A DNA stretch of 41,977 nt from Candidatus Zhuqueibacterota bacterium (lineage in GTDB: Bacteria > Zhuqueibacterota > Zhuqueibacteria > Zhuqueibacterales > Geothermadaptataceae), in NCBI GenBank assembly GCA_030950365.1, contig JAUZRQ010000093.1:1-41977 (forward strand), in the 5' to 3' direction. Positions 19,107-29,300 of the stretch are shown one piece after another (position 1 is the stretch's first letter; each line of letters opens with the position of its first letter). Below the pieces are notes generated by a model that saw nothing but the letters and a program-made list of their open reading frames with translations, was not told where the DNA came from and did not search any database. Made by a program: the position numbers and the translations under genes.

Positions 19107-20066
19107 TTGAAATCCCGATTTCATTTTTATATATTTAGCGGTAGTTTATTGCTCTTTCTCATCGCATGCGGGCCACAGAAAAAACAGAGCCGGAAAGCCT
19201 ATGAGGCGGGTGATTATGCTGCTGCGATCGCTTATTTGAAAGCCGAGCTGGCCGCCGATTCGACCGACGTACACGGATGGTATTTGCTTGGCAGTAGCTA
19301 TGAAAAGGTTGAGAAAGCCGACAGCGCGATCTGGGCTTATGAAAATGGGCACGCGGTCAATCCGGGACGTGGCGATATAAAAAAGGCGCTAGTTCGCCTG
19401 TATATCTGGAAAGCCCGGGCCTTGCGAGATGAAAAAGATTACGGTCGCGCGATAAAGATTCTGGAAAAAGCGCAGGAGCTGGCCCCCAAGCAGTTCGACG
19501 TTTTCTTCGAAAAAGGCGAAACCTATCTGGCGGCCGGATATCTCGAAAAAGCCAGAAACGAATTTAGCAAGGCGCACGAGCTATCGTCGAAGGATCCGCG
19601 ACCCGAGCAGCGCTTACAGGACATTGCCCGAAGAGAAACCAAAGCCGAAGAATGGTTTAAAAAAGGCAAAGCGCAGTACGATAAACGGCGCTGGGATCGG
19701 GCGATACGGATTCTGGAAAAGGCGGTTGCCAACAACGCGGAGAACAAAGAGGCCAAATATTATTTGCATATGGCCCGCGGACGGCGGCTGTACAAAAAAG
19801 GCAGTGTAAATGCACTGTGGGACGCGATTACCGAGTTTGGGTATGCGACGAATATTCATCCGGAATCGCCGGAGCCGCTGTACTACATGGGGCTGGCCTA
19901 TGAAAAGAAAGACCGCAACGATTTTACGATGCCGATAGAGGTATATCAGAAAGCGATTGATCTGGAGCCGGAAAGCGAGTTTGCGAAGAAAGCGAAAAAA
20001 CGCATTCGCTATTTGACCAATTTGAAAAGAAAATTGGAAAAATTCTGGGGAAAAAAGCGTAAGTAA
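19107..20066 (+). CDS. TPR-repeat lipoprotein
   Basis: 319 residues. A signal sequence with lipobox LIAC places the lipidated residue at Cys21. About five tetratricopeptide-like repeats follow: AYEAGDYAAAIAYLKAEL, GWYLLGSSYEKVEKADSAI, RDEKDYGRAIKILEKAQEL, KRRWDRAIRILEKAVA and YYMGLAYEKKD. Such proteins are protein-interaction scaffolds, probably in the periplasm or on the outer membrane. The only start that keeps the signal peptide is TTG 19107, with GAAAGGA about 9 nt upstream. The stop is 8 bp before a tRNA gene, so the tRNA shares its transcript or starts within this ORF. Specific partners are unknown. Confidence 0.88.
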   Translation: MKSRFHFYIFSGSLLLFLIACGPQKKQSRKAYEAGDYAAAIAYLKAELAADSTDVHGWYLLGSSYEKVEKADSAIWAYENGHAVNPGRGDIKKALVRLYIWKARALRDEKDYGRAIKILEKAQELAPKQFDVFFEKGETYLAAGYLEKARNEFSKAHELSSKDPRPEQRLQDIARRETKAEEWFKKGKAQYDKRRWDRAIRILEKAVANNAENKEAKYYLHMARGRRLYKKGSVNALWDAITEFGYATNIHPESPEPLYYMGLAYEKKDRNDFTMPIEVYQKAIDLEPESEFAKKAKKRIRYLTNLKRKLEKFWGKKRK

Positions 20067-20074
20067 TAAAAGAT

Positions 20075-20152
20075 GGGCGATTAGCTCAGTTGGTTTAGAG
20101 CGCTGTCTTCACACGGCAGAGGTCACTGGTTCGAATCCAGTATCGCCCACCA
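20075..20152 (+). tRNA. tRNA-Val (anticodon CAC)
   Basis: The 78-nt sequence folds as a complete cloverleaf. Acceptor stem GGGCGAT pairs with ATCGCCC, and the D-stem is GCTC/GAGC. The anticodon stem CTGTC/GGCAG closes the loop TTCACAC, so the anticodon is CAC, reading GUG. The T-arm is ACTGG-TTCGAAT-CCAGT. The 3' CCA (20150-20152) is encoded. It begins 8 bp after the TPR lipoprotein stop and is followed 3 nt later by a terminator. Confidence 0.97.
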
Positions 20153-20154
20153 TC

Positions 20155-20188
20155 AAAAGCCGACACTTTGCCTGTCGGCTTTTTTTTT
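20155..20188 (+). terminator. Rho-independent terminator after tRNA-Val
   Basis: AGCCGACA and TGTCGGCT form an 8-bp GC-rich stem with a 7-nt loop (CTTTGCC), with an A-run before and at least eight Ts after (20181-20188). It ends transcription of the TPR-tRNA unit. The T-run runs straight into GGAGGAAG, upstream of the next gene. Confidence 0.92.
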
Positions 20189-20219
20189 GGAGGAAGCGTT
20201 TTGCCAAACTCGAAAAGGA

Positions 20220-21644
20220 ATGATGGCTCAGGACAATAAGGACAGTGCAATTCAGGATTCATCGCCGCGCGCCACGATTCTGGTCGTGGATGATGACGCT
20301 AATGTGCGCCAAGTGCTGGTGACGCAGTTGAAGGATGCCGGGTTTCAGGTGGAAGAGGCCCAGAGCGGCCACGAAGCCAAGCGCCTGATTGACCGGCGCG
20401 CGTACGACGTCATCATTTGCGATCTGGTGATGGAAAGTGTATCGGGAATCGACGTGCTGATGCACAGCAAACGCGTCAACTCCGATGCTGAAGTCATCAT
20501 GCTGACGGCGTTCGGTAGCGTCGAGACCGCAGTGCAGGCATTGCAGAGTGGCGCTTTCCATTACATCACCAAGCCGCACAATCGCGAAGAGCTCATTGTC
20601 ACCGTGCAGCGAGCCCTGGAACAGAACCGCCTGCGATTGCGCTTGCGTGCATTGGAGCGACAGATGCGCGAGCAGTTCGGGGTCGAAAACATCGTCACGG
20701 TTAATCCGAAAATGCAGCAGCTCATCAAAACGGCGATTTCGGTGGCGCACACCGAAAGCAACGTAATGATTACAGGCGAAAGCGGCACTGGCAAAGAGTT
20801 GATCGCCGGCCTGATTCACAGCATGAGCAGGGTCGCTGACAAACCGTTCGTGGCGGTGAATTGTGGCGGTATTCCGGAATCGTTGCTGGAAAGCGAGCTG
20901 TTCGGCCATGTTAAAGGCGCGTTTACAGGAGCCATCAGCACCAAACGCGGACTGGTGGAAGAAGCCGACGGTGGCACGCTTTTTCTTGATGAAGTGGCGG
21001 AGATGAATACCACCCTGCAGGTGAAACTGCTACGATTTATTCAGGGCGGCGAATTCCGGCGTGTCGGCGAAAATGAAGTACGCCGGGTGAAGGTGCGCAT
21101 TATAGCGGCTACCAACAAGGATTTGAAGCAAGCCATGGAAATGGGGGAATTTCGAGAGGATCTCTACTACCGGCTCAGCGTCATACCGCTACATATCCCG
21201 CCGTTGCGGGAGCGGCGCGAAGATATTTCCTTGTTGGCGCAGCATTTTCTGAAGATGTTCGCTACCCGTCTGGATAAACCAGTGCGCCAATTTTCCAAAG
21301 ATGCGCTGAACGCGCTGATGCAGTACCACTGGCCAGGCAATGTGCGTGAGCTGATGAATGCCATCGAACACGGGGTGGCCCTGAGCAGCGGTGACACGCT
21401 TGAGCTCAAAGACTTACCGCCGAACATCGCCCATCCGATGACGGAAGAGGGAATGCCGCTGGCCGAATCCAGAGGGACGCTGGAAGATATCGAAAAAAGT
21501 TACATTCTGAAAGTGTTGCAGGAAACTGGCTGGAATCAAAAGCAGGCCTGCCGCATTCTTGGGCTTTCCAAGGCAACGCTATACCGGCGGCTCAAAAAAT
21601 ATGGCATCCGCGCCAAGCTCATGACTGCTTCGCTGTCCTCTTGA
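20220..21644 (+). CDS. NtrC-family sigma54-dependent response regulator
   Basis: 474 residues. An N-terminal receiver domain (about 18-135) has the acidic pocket DDD (24-26), phosphoacceptor Asp68 in IICDLVM and Lys119 in ITKP. The sigma54 AAA+ domain (about 155-390) carries Walker A GESGTGKE (187-194), the canonical sigma54-contact loop GAFTGA (234-239) and Walker B LFLDEV (255-260). The C-terminus is a Fis-type helix-turn-helix. No cognate histidine kinase is in the window. The start is uncertain: ATG 20220 and 20223 are both possible with AGGA very close, and GGAGGAAG at 20189 has no good in-frame start codon after it. Downstream genes are 1 kb away. Confidence 0.93.
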   Translation: MMAQDNKDSAIQDSSPRATILVVDDDANVRQVLVTQLKDAGFQVEEAQSGHEAKRLIDRRAYDVIICDLVMESVSGIDVLMHSKRVNSDAEVIMLTAFGSVETAVQALQSGAFHYITKPHNREELIVTVQRALEQNRLRLRLRALERQMREQFGVENIVTVNPKMQQLIKTAISVAHTESNVMITGESGTGKELIAGLIHSMSRVADKPFVAVNCGGIPESLLESELFGHVKGAFTGAISTKRGLVEEADGGTLFLDEVAEMNTTLQVKLLRFIQGGEFRRVGENEVRRVKVRIIAATNKDLKQAMEMGEFREDLYYRLSVIPLHIPPLRERREDISLLAQHFLKMFATRLDKPVRQFSKDALNALMQYHWPGNVRELMNAIEHGVALSSGDTLELKDLPPNIAHPMTEEGMPLAESRGTLEDIEKSYILKVLQETGWNQKQACRILGLSKATLYRRLKKYGIRAKLMTASLSS

Positions 21645-22156
21645 GCTGAAATAGCAGGGGAATTGCCATTCATTGATCCATCCTTTATGTCTTCCGCGAC
21701 GTGGAATTAATCGTCAAGCAATCCAAAGCCACAAATGCCATCGGAAACGCAGAAGTCAATGAAACGGTGGATTTTAGTGAGTGGATAGTTTGGCTCGTTT
21801 GTACCATGTTTTGCCGGCAATGCATGGTCGTCCCAACACCGCGGAACCATTTGGAATCTTCTATATCAAAAACAACCGGGTAGAAAAAACATGCACTCCG
21901 GCTCGGAGTTCTCTTGCTGTTGCTTCCTGGAACCTGTTATGATAAAAGACGGTTTTTGGTTAAAGCATAAGGCTTATAAATCACGATTCGGCGCCTTAAA
22001 AAGCTGCCACTAAACCGATCATCGCGAGCATTCGGATCGAAGCGGTAGGGTCGTGATTGATATCGATGTGAACCAGGAAAATTGCACCGCGTGGAAATTA
22101 ACCTGCATTCGATCGTTTGCTTTAAGATCAATCACTCCAAGATTGGGCTTGAGTTT
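21645..22156. other. Intergenic stretch without a recognisable gene
   Basis: About 510 bp downstream of the NtrC-type gene. Short frames exist on both strands but have no Shine-Dalgarno sequence, domain or coding-like composition. I see no T-run hairpin clear enough to call a terminator. Confidence 0.4.
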
Positions 22157-22459
22157 ATGCCCAATCCGGTCGAAACATTTTTGGAACAGCTTTTTCAGTT
22201 TTTTAACATTTGTTATCATGATGCAAGCGCGACGGAGACGGAAATGAAACGATGGATGCGACAGGCGGCGAGCGTGATTCCGCTTAAGAAACGCAAGGGA
22301 TTTTTCTTCAGAACCGAGGTTGTGCGCGTACCATTTAATACAGATAAGCCGCAGATGTTTCATACCGATCATTTTTATAGCATTCTCCCAAAGCTATACT
22401 TGCTTTCACCAGATTGGGATGTGGATGAAACGTTGCCTCCATGCAAAATGGGTAAATAA
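22157..22459 (+). CDS. Possible small hypothetical protein
   Basis: 100 residues beginning MPNPVETFLEQLFQFF. I do not recognise it. The codon choice looks mildly coding-like and the composition is balanced (amphipathic helix at the start, a basic LKKRKGFFFRTE stretch, an acidic DWDVDETL tail). The frame is open further upstream to 22082. An overlapping minus-strand frame of similar length exists, no Shine-Dalgarno sequence is evident, and no neighbour supports a role. It may equally be non-coding. Confidence 0.25.
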   Translation: MPNPVETFLEQLFQFFNICYHDASATETEMKRWMRQAASVIPLKKRKGFFFRTEVVRVPFNTDKPQMFHTDHFYSILPKLYLLSPDWDVDETLPPCKMGK

Positions 22460-22627
22460 TATTTTTCGAATTTCGAATAAAAATATTGAATCTCACCAAA
22501 ATAGATTGTACATTTTTGGCTGTTTCCTCGGGCACACTTTCTAATTGTGTCAGCAGCGTTGGGCGGACAGCAATCGTGGGGCCCCTTAGAAAAAAATGCC
22601 AGTCGGAGAATCATTCAACAGTCATCC

Positions 22628-23551
22628 ATGAAATATTCGGATAAACGGATTCGCGTGCAAATCTTTTCGACGACTCGCAGCCAATACCGTGAAGTGGAAC
22701 TGAGCTGGAGCAAGCTCCTCATCATCACTTCGATCGCTGGTTTGCTATTGGCCTTGTTGATTGTAGGTGCCACCATCCTGGTGAATTCCATCTACAAAGA
22801 TTTGAATTTGCAGGCACAGAAAAATGAAAATTCGCTTCTGCATGATCAAATCAGTCAGATGGAGTCGCGCTTCAAGGTGATTTCACGCAAGGTGCGCAAA
22901 CTGGAAAACAACGCCCGCGATCTGTCCATCATGGCCAATTTGCCAGATACGTTACGGAATGGCCTTTCTTCGGCGGTCATTGAACCGTCGGAAGACATTT
23001 ATCTGGCCTATGCCGGCAATCTATCCGAATACGACAGCCTGCGCATCGAATCGATGATCGACAATCTCGAACAGCGGCTGGATGAAACCCTGGAGCTGCA
23101 GGAGATCGTGCGCAAGCGGTTCGAAGATATTGAAGAAGAGCTGGAACACCTGCCGACGATCCGCCCGCTGGCGCGCGGCCGCATTTCCGATCTGTTCGGC
23201 AAGCGCGTTGATCCGTTCATTCGCAAGGTCCGGCACCACAACGGCATCGATATCTCGGCGCCCCGGGGCACCGATGTGTACGCTCCGGCCGCGGGCGTGG
23301 TTGAGCTGGCCAAAACCCGCTATCGCATTAACCGTGGTTACGGTCGTGTGGTAATTATCAATCACGGGCGCGGTATCAAAACCCTCTATGGCCATCTATG
23401 GAAGGTTTTTGTTAAACCCGGCCAGAAGGTGGAGCGCTGGGATGTGATCGGCCAGGTGGGCGATACCGGACGCGCAACTGGCCCCCATTTGCACTACGAG
23501 GTCTGGTACAAGGGCCGCGCGATCGACCCAATGGAGTACATTCTGAATTAG
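22628..23551 (+). CDS. Membrane-anchored M23-family metallopeptidase (LytM/DipM type)
   Basis: 307 residues: a short cytoplasmic N-terminus, one membrane segment (about 29-53), a coiled coil (about 60-175) and a C-terminal M23 peptidase domain. Zinc ligands are visible as His204 and Asp208 in HNGID and His289 in HLHYE; His256 in YGHL is the catalytic base. It should cut peptide cross-links in peptidoglycan, or act as an activator of amidases if degenerate, but all key residues are present. ATG 22628 is chosen because the family typically starts just before the membrane segment; the longer frame to 22547 has no support. It is followed by a 225-bp gap. Confidence 0.92.
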   Translation: MKYSDKRIRVQIFSTTRSQYREVELSWSKLLIITSIAGLLLALLIVGATILVNSIYKDLNLQAQKNENSLLHDQISQMESRFKVISRKVRKLENNARDLSIMANLPDTLRNGLSSAVIEPSEDIYLAYAGNLSEYDSLRIESMIDNLEQRLDETLELQEIVRKRFEDIEEELEHLPTIRPLARGRISDLFGKRVDPFIRKVRHHNGIDISAPRGTDVYAPAAGVVELAKTRYRINRGYGRVVIINHGRGIKTLYGHLWKVFVKPGQKVERWDVIGQVGDTGRATGPHLHYEVWYKGRAIDPMEYILN

Positions 23552-23776
23552 CCTGATGCACAACAACCATTGCATCCGACTTTTCACTTTCCATACATCC
23601 TGCCCGACAGTATACGCATTTCCTCTGCCTGTCCTTAAGATTCGATTCCGGTAAATCAACCGGCAATCAGCCGTTTTGAACGGCGGATCACATTTGTATT
23701 TGATTTTCAATCATATTTTCATTATTATCATAATTTGACCTGGGAACAATCTGCCATCAGGATGAGGAAAGGATCC

Positions 23777-26368
23777 ATGGAATCGCGGTTATTGCATATT
23801 TGGCCGAAAGTCCGCCGCGGAATCGCTTTGTTCGGAGGGATTCTGCTGCTCGCGGCTTTGGCCGCCAGCGCGCCAGCGCGGCCGCAGAACGCAGATACGC
23901 TGCAGTGGCGCGCCATTTCGCCCACGCGCAGTGTGGCGTCACTCTCCGGAACCTGGCAGATGCAGTCGAAACAAGTGCAGGGAACGCAACCTGTTACCGT
24001 GCCCGGCTTTCTGACCGGAATGGATAATGCGCATTTTTTTAGGGATTTTTATCTGCCTGCGGATTTATCGAGCAAAGCATTCAAATTGCGTGCCGAAGGC
24101 ATTCATTACGATTGCAAAATCTGGATCAATGACCATTTCGTCGGAGGGCATCGTGGCGGCTACAGTCGGTTTGAAATGTTTCTCAATCCCTCCTGGCTTC
24201 AGTTTGGTGCCAGCAATCGCATTCGCATTGAAGCCGACAGGCGGTTGAATGCCTTTTATTCGCTGCCGCCCAAGCATCGGCCGTTTGGTACACCAAATCC
24301 GCTGGGCATTCACCGCGATTTGTCCCTGGAAGCCATGCCTCCATTGATCATCGATGATGTGCAGGCGGCGTATTCGTTTTCGCCTGATTATCAGCAGGCC
24401 GAGATGGTGCTGCAGGTGGGTGTTCGCCAGTTCAAAGATGATGCGGCGAGTTCGGGCGAACCGCAGGAGTGGTCGATTTTCGCCGAGCTGCGCACCACGG
24501 GGCCGCAAAGCCGGGTGGTGGCCATCAGTCAGCGGGTGCCGTTCCGAATGCCGCATGTGACTCTGAAAATCGAGGACATTCGGCTGGCTATCAAAGCGCC
24601 ACGGCTGTGGAGCCCGGAAAACCCGGAACTGTACCAGTTGACCGTTTTTCTTAGCGCCACCAATGCGATTGTGGACATGACGCAGTTCCGGGTGGGCCTG
24701 CGCGAGGTTGCCGTGCGCAACCATGAATTCTACCTCAACGGCCGACCGTTTATTGTAAAAGCGGTGGATTGGATCGAGAATCTGTCCGGACTGAGCGGAG
24801 ATTCGCTTGCTGCAAGAATCGACCGCACACTCAGCGCCGCAAAAGCACTGGGCGCTAACGCGATCCGCGTGCTCGGCCGGCAGGCGCATCCGGCGTTGGT
24901 AGAGCGCTGTTCGGAACGAGGGATATTCGTTCTGGAAGAATTACCAGTGTATTACACCAATGCACGGCAGCTCGCCCGGGAACAGGTGTTGAAAATGGCG
25001 CTGAACCAGCTTGAGGAGATGATTCAGCGCGACAAATTCCAGCCATCGGTGTTGGCCTGGGGGCTCGGCGGCTATTTGCAGGAAAACGATCCGCGCACTG
25101 AGCAGTTTGTCGATCGCATGATCGTGAGGGCTCGGCAATTGGATGCCCGTCCGCTATATCTGGTCACCCGCCATGTCGGTAACACACCGGTGAATCTGGC
25201 CACCGATTTCCTGTTGTTTGACGTATTCGAGAAATCAGCCGAGCAGGTGCGCGCGTTCGATCGCGATGCGCGGCCGGTTTTGCCGGTGATCGGCTATATG
25301 ATCAATCTGGATCTGGCCAAACACACGCAAATGGATGAAGCGCGCACCTTGATCGAAATGGAAGAGGTGCAAGCGGAACGACTACAGCAGGCGCTGGAAT
25401 TTTTGACCACGTCCTGGCCAAACTACGCCGGCCATGTGGTGCATGCCCTGTACGACTGGCAGAGCGAGAGGCCTTCGCTGCTCATCAGCCGCTTTAAGCC
25501 GCCGTATGTGTGTCCCGCCGGTCTGATTGCGATGGATAGCCGCCGGCGCATCGGCTATCAGATGGTCGCCGCCTATCATTTGCAAGACCGGCCGCCACCC
25601 ATCTCACCGACGCCGAATCTGGCCATTCGCTCTCCGGTGTTCACCGTGGTTGGCGTGGCGATCATTCTGATTTTTCTGTTTTTCCTGCGTCGCGACAAAA
25701 GGCTGCGCGGCCACCTGCGCCGGATTTTCGTGCATCCACATGGCTTTTACATGGATATTCGCGAAAACCGTAAGGTGCCGGCGTTTTTGACGTTGCTGCT
25801 GGGTATTCTCGAGGGCGCCATCTGGGGCTGCATCGTGGCGGGGCTGATCTGGTCGCTACGTAATCAGCTCATTTTTAATGAAATTGTTGATTTGCTGACG
25901 CCGTCGGTGGCCGCTAAAGAAATGATCGTCTGGCTGGCCTGGCATCCGGGCGTGCTCATTGCGGTGGTGGCGGCAACGTTTCTGCTACTGATGACACTGC
26001 TGGCGATTGCCCTGCGCGTGATCTCCATGTTCCGTCGGGAATCGCTGCCCATGATCCAGTATATGACGTTAATGTTTTGGACCGGCAGCAATTACATCGT
26101 GCTGTCGCCCATTGCGCCGATTTATTACCGCCTGGTGGAGCAGCCCGGCTTTTTCAACATTGGCCTGGCGATCGTTGGGCTGTTTTTTATCTGGCACATG
26201 CTACGCCTTTACCGGGGCGTGCGGGTGTTGTACCTGATGCCGGCGCCGCGGGCCGCGCTGATTCTGCTGGTGCTGCTGGTGCTCATTTTTGGCAGCCTGA
26301 TCTGGTATTTCCAGCAATCCCAGGCGGTTCTGGATTATTTCGCTTATTACCGGGATGTATTGAATTAA
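23777..26368 (+). CDS. GH2-like glycosidase homologue with lost catalytic acids, fused to a multi-pass membrane domain
   Basis: 863 residues. An N-terminal signal or anchor segment (about 15-33) is followed by a GH2 sugar-binding jelly-roll (about 55-190), an immunoglobulin-like domain (about 195-310) and a TIM-barrel-like domain (about 315-600). The C-terminal 250 residues hold about six membrane segments (about 620-636, 668-692, 718-748, 765-782, 792-810, 826-845), reminiscent of Yip1-type domains. In active GH2 enzymes the acid/base sits in WxxGNE; here it is WGLGGY (428-433), Tyr in place of Glu. Around 499-507, where PxxxSEYG-type sequence carries the nucleophile Glu, this protein reads RPVLPVIGY. 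It is therefore probably a non-catalytic sugar-binding or sensing membrane protein. ATG 23777 has GAGG 8 nt upstream. smc follows 19 bp later. Confidence 0.8.
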   Translation: MESRLLHIWPKVRRGIALFGGILLLAALAASAPARPQNADTLQWRAISPTRSVASLSGTWQMQSKQVQGTQPVTVPGFLTGMDNAHFFRDFYLPADLSSKAFKLRAEGIHYDCKIWINDHFVGGHRGGYSRFEMFLNPSWLQFGASNRIRIEADRRLNAFYSLPPKHRPFGTPNPLGIHRDLSLEAMPPLIIDDVQAAYSFSPDYQQAEMVLQVGVRQFKDDAASSGEPQEWSIFAELRTTGPQSRVVAISQRVPFRMPHVTLKIEDIRLAIKAPRLWSPENPELYQLTVFLSATNAIVDMTQFRVGLREVAVRNHEFYLNGRPFIVKAVDWIENLSGLSGDSLAARIDRTLSAAKALGANAIRVLGRQAHPALVERCSERGIFVLEELPVYYTNARQLAREQVLKMALNQLEEMIQRDKFQPSVLAWGLGGYLQENDPRTEQFVDRMIVRARQLDARPLYLVTRHVGNTPVNLATDFLLFDVFEKSAEQVRAFDRDARPVLPVIGYMINLDLAKHTQMDEARTLIEMEEVQAERLQQALEFLTTSWPNYAGHVVHALYDWQSERPSLLISRFKPPYVCPAGLIAMDSRRRIGYQMVAAYHLQDRPPPISPTPNLAIRSPVFTVVGVAIILIFLFFLRRDKRLRGHLRRIFVHPHGFYMDIRENRKVPAFLTLLLGILEGAIWGCIVAGLIWSLRNQLIFNEIVDLLTPSVAAKEMIVWLAWHPGVLIAVVAATFLLLMTLLAIALRVISMFRRESLPMIQYMTLMFWTGSNYIVLSPIAPIYYRLVEQPGFFNIGLAIVGLFFIWHMLRLYRGVRVLYLMPAPRAALILLVLLVLIFGSLIWYFQQSQAVLDYFAYYRDVLN

Positions 26369-26387
26369 AATATAAACGGGAGGGACT

Positions 26388-29300
26388 GTGTACCTTTCAC
26401 GGCTGGAACTTTTCGGTTTTAAGTCGTTTGCGCAAAAAACGGAGATTCAATTTCACGATGGCATCACCGCCATTGTCGGCCCAAACGGTTGCGGCAAGAG
26501 CAACATCGTGGACGCCATCCGCTGGGTGCTCGGCGAGCAGAAGGCCGGCGTGCTGCGCTCTGATTCCATGCAGAATGTGATTTTCAACGGCACGCGCAAT
26601 CATAAACCGCTGGGTATGGCGGAAGTATCCATTACCATTCAAAATAACCGCAACGTCCTCCCTATCGAATATTCCGAGGTGGTCATTACCCGCCGGCTGT
26701 TCCGCAGCGGCGAAAGCCAGTACCTGCTCAACAATTCTGTGTGCCGGTTGAAGGACATCCTCGACCTGTTCATGGACACCGGTGTTGGCCCCAACGCTTA
26801 TTCGGTGATCGAGCTGAACATGGTGGAAAAGATTCTCAACGGCCGCCCGGAAGAACGGCGGCAGATTTTCGAAGAGGCGGCCGGGGTGACCAAGTACAAA
26901 CTGCGCCGGCGCGCGGCTTTCCGCAAGCTGGAGGCCACGGAGCAGGACCTAATCCGGCTGTCGGATATCATCAGCGAGGTGGAGAAGACCGTCAACAGTC
27001 TGCGGCGGCAGGTGCTGAAAGCCCGGCGCTACAAAGACATGAGCGAGGAACTGCGCCAGCTCGAGCTGGATTATTCGGCCTATCATCTGGCCAAAATTCA
27101 CGAAGAGCTTGGGCCGTTGCAGGAGAATTTCAAGCAGATGCGCAAGCAGCGTGAAGAAGTGGCCAGCCAGCTCGCCGGCGAAGAGGCGCAGATCGAAGAA
27201 TGGCAGGTGCAGTTGCTGGAGATCGAGCGCCAGTTGAACGCGCGCCGCAACGATCTCAATGCCAACAGCCAGCGGGTGCAGCAAAAAGAAGAAGAAATTC
27301 TGGTGAGCCAGGAGCGGGTGAAGGCGGCTGAGCAGGCCCGGATGCGCGCCCGCCGGGATATCGAGGAGCTGCAGCAGCGCAAGGAAACCCTGGATGAGGA
27401 AAAGGAGCAGTTGCATCAAAATTTAGCCGAGGCCGAGCAAAAGCTGAAAGAGGTGGAGGCGGAGTTTCAAAAGGCCCAGGCCGCGCTGGATGAGGTCAAG
27501 CAGCGGTATACCGCCAGGCGGCAGGAAGGCCAGAAGCTGGAAGAAGCGCGCCTGCAGCGGCTGGAGTCCATTGGCGATGCGCAAAAGGAACACGAAAAAC
27601 TGATCACGCAGATTGAATACATCGACCGGCAACTGGAGAGCTTTGCGGAAGAGGCGCAAAACCTGCAGGAGCGGCAGAACCGCACGGAAGACAAAATCCG
27701 TGAGCTCGAAACGCAGAAGCAAAACCTGCAGGATGCCCTGTTCGAAATCGACGAATCGCGGGCGGTCATCGAACGGGACATCGAGCGCATTCGCAACGAT
27801 ATCGAGGCACAGCGCACTCGGGTGCTGGACGTCAAGGGCCAGATCCAATCGCGCCGCGATCGCGCCAACCTGCTGCGCAAATTCGTAGAGACGTACGAGG
27901 ATTATCCCGAGGGCGTTCGGCATTTGCTGCTGGAAAAGCGTCTTGGCGATGATTGCCACGGCACGGTCGGCGATTTGATCGGCGTGGATGATGCCTACCG
28001 CAAGGCCATCGAGGTGGCGCTGGGCGAGGCTGCTGTGGCGCTGGTGGTGCAGGGCTCGGAGCAGGCCGTGCAAGCCATCGAATTGCTGAAAACCGAAGGC
28101 AAAGGCGCGGTGACCTTCCTGCCGCTGGAGCGCATCCGGCAAAACGGCGAGGCCGATCGGCCGTTGCTGGAGGCCGTGCAATCGCATCCTGGATTTGTGG
28201 GCCGCGCCGCCGATCTGGTCACGGTGTCCGAGGCGTTCCGTCCGGTGTTGCAAACGTTGCTGCGTCACGTGTTTGTTGCCCGCGATCTGAACGCGGCGAT
28301 GGACATCGCCAGTCGGCTTCCCGACAGCCATGTGGCGGTGGTTACCCTCAATGGTGAGGTGGCCTACTCGTGGGGTGCCATCCGCGGCGGCGACAGCGAG
28401 GAAGCCGAGGCCAGCCTGGTCGGGCGCAAGGCCATCATCGAGTCGCTGGAAAACGAAATTACCGATCTCGAAAACGATCTGACCGAGCTGCAAGATCAGT
28501 TGCGCAGCAATGAGCAGCGACTGAAGGAACTGCAAGAGCAAAACCGCGCGCTTGAAGGAGAAAAACAGAAGAAAGCGCGACTCCTGCAGGACGCCGAGGT
28601 GGCGCTGGGCGAAGCGCGCGTGGAAAAGCAGCGTTCCGAAGAACGGCTCGAGGCCATCCGCGGCGAAAGCGATATCCTGAGGGAACAAAAAGAAGAATTT
28701 GCCGCCAAACTCGATGAACTGCAGCCGCTGTTTGAGCAGTTTGAAGCGAAAAAGCAGGAAATCGAGGCCGATTATGCGGCGTACCGGAACGATCTCGAGG
28801 CACTGGAAACCGAATTGCGCCAGGCCGAAGATCGGGTGCAGAAAATGCATCTGGAGTTGGCCACCCGCAAAGCCGAGATGCGCAACGATCAGCAGACGCT
28901 GGAGCGAGTGCTGAAAACCGAGCGTGAAATCGAGGAAACCATCAGGCGGCGTGAGGAAGAGATCCGCAACGCCGAGGAGATCATCGGGACCCTGAATGAG
29001 CGCATCGCCGAATTGCGCGACCTGCTGCAGGACGATTTCGCCGAGCGCAAGGAGCTGGAAGAGGTGATCGCGGAAATCGAGCGCGAATACCGGCAGCGCA
29101 AGGAGCATCTTGAGGAACGCGACAAGGCGCTACGCAAGGTGCGCGTCGAACGCGACGAGATTTCCGAGCGCGTGCACGAGATGGAGCTGCGCATTTCGAA
29201 ACTGCAGATGGATGAAACGAATCTGCTCGATCACATCCGCGAAGCGTACGAAGTCAATCTGAAAGAGCACCCGGCGCCGGAGCAGATCGATGTGGAGTGG

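Noticed and set aside
20015-20074. Promoter for tRNA-Val within the end of the TPR gene
   Set aside because: TTGACC is present at about 20018, but no acceptable -10 lies 16-18 bp downstream.
27423-29108. A 561-codon open frame on the minus strand inside smc
   Set aside because: It is a shadow of smc: the SMC protein in the plus frame has all expected motifs, and the antisense product is rich in Leu, Phe and Gln with no domain.
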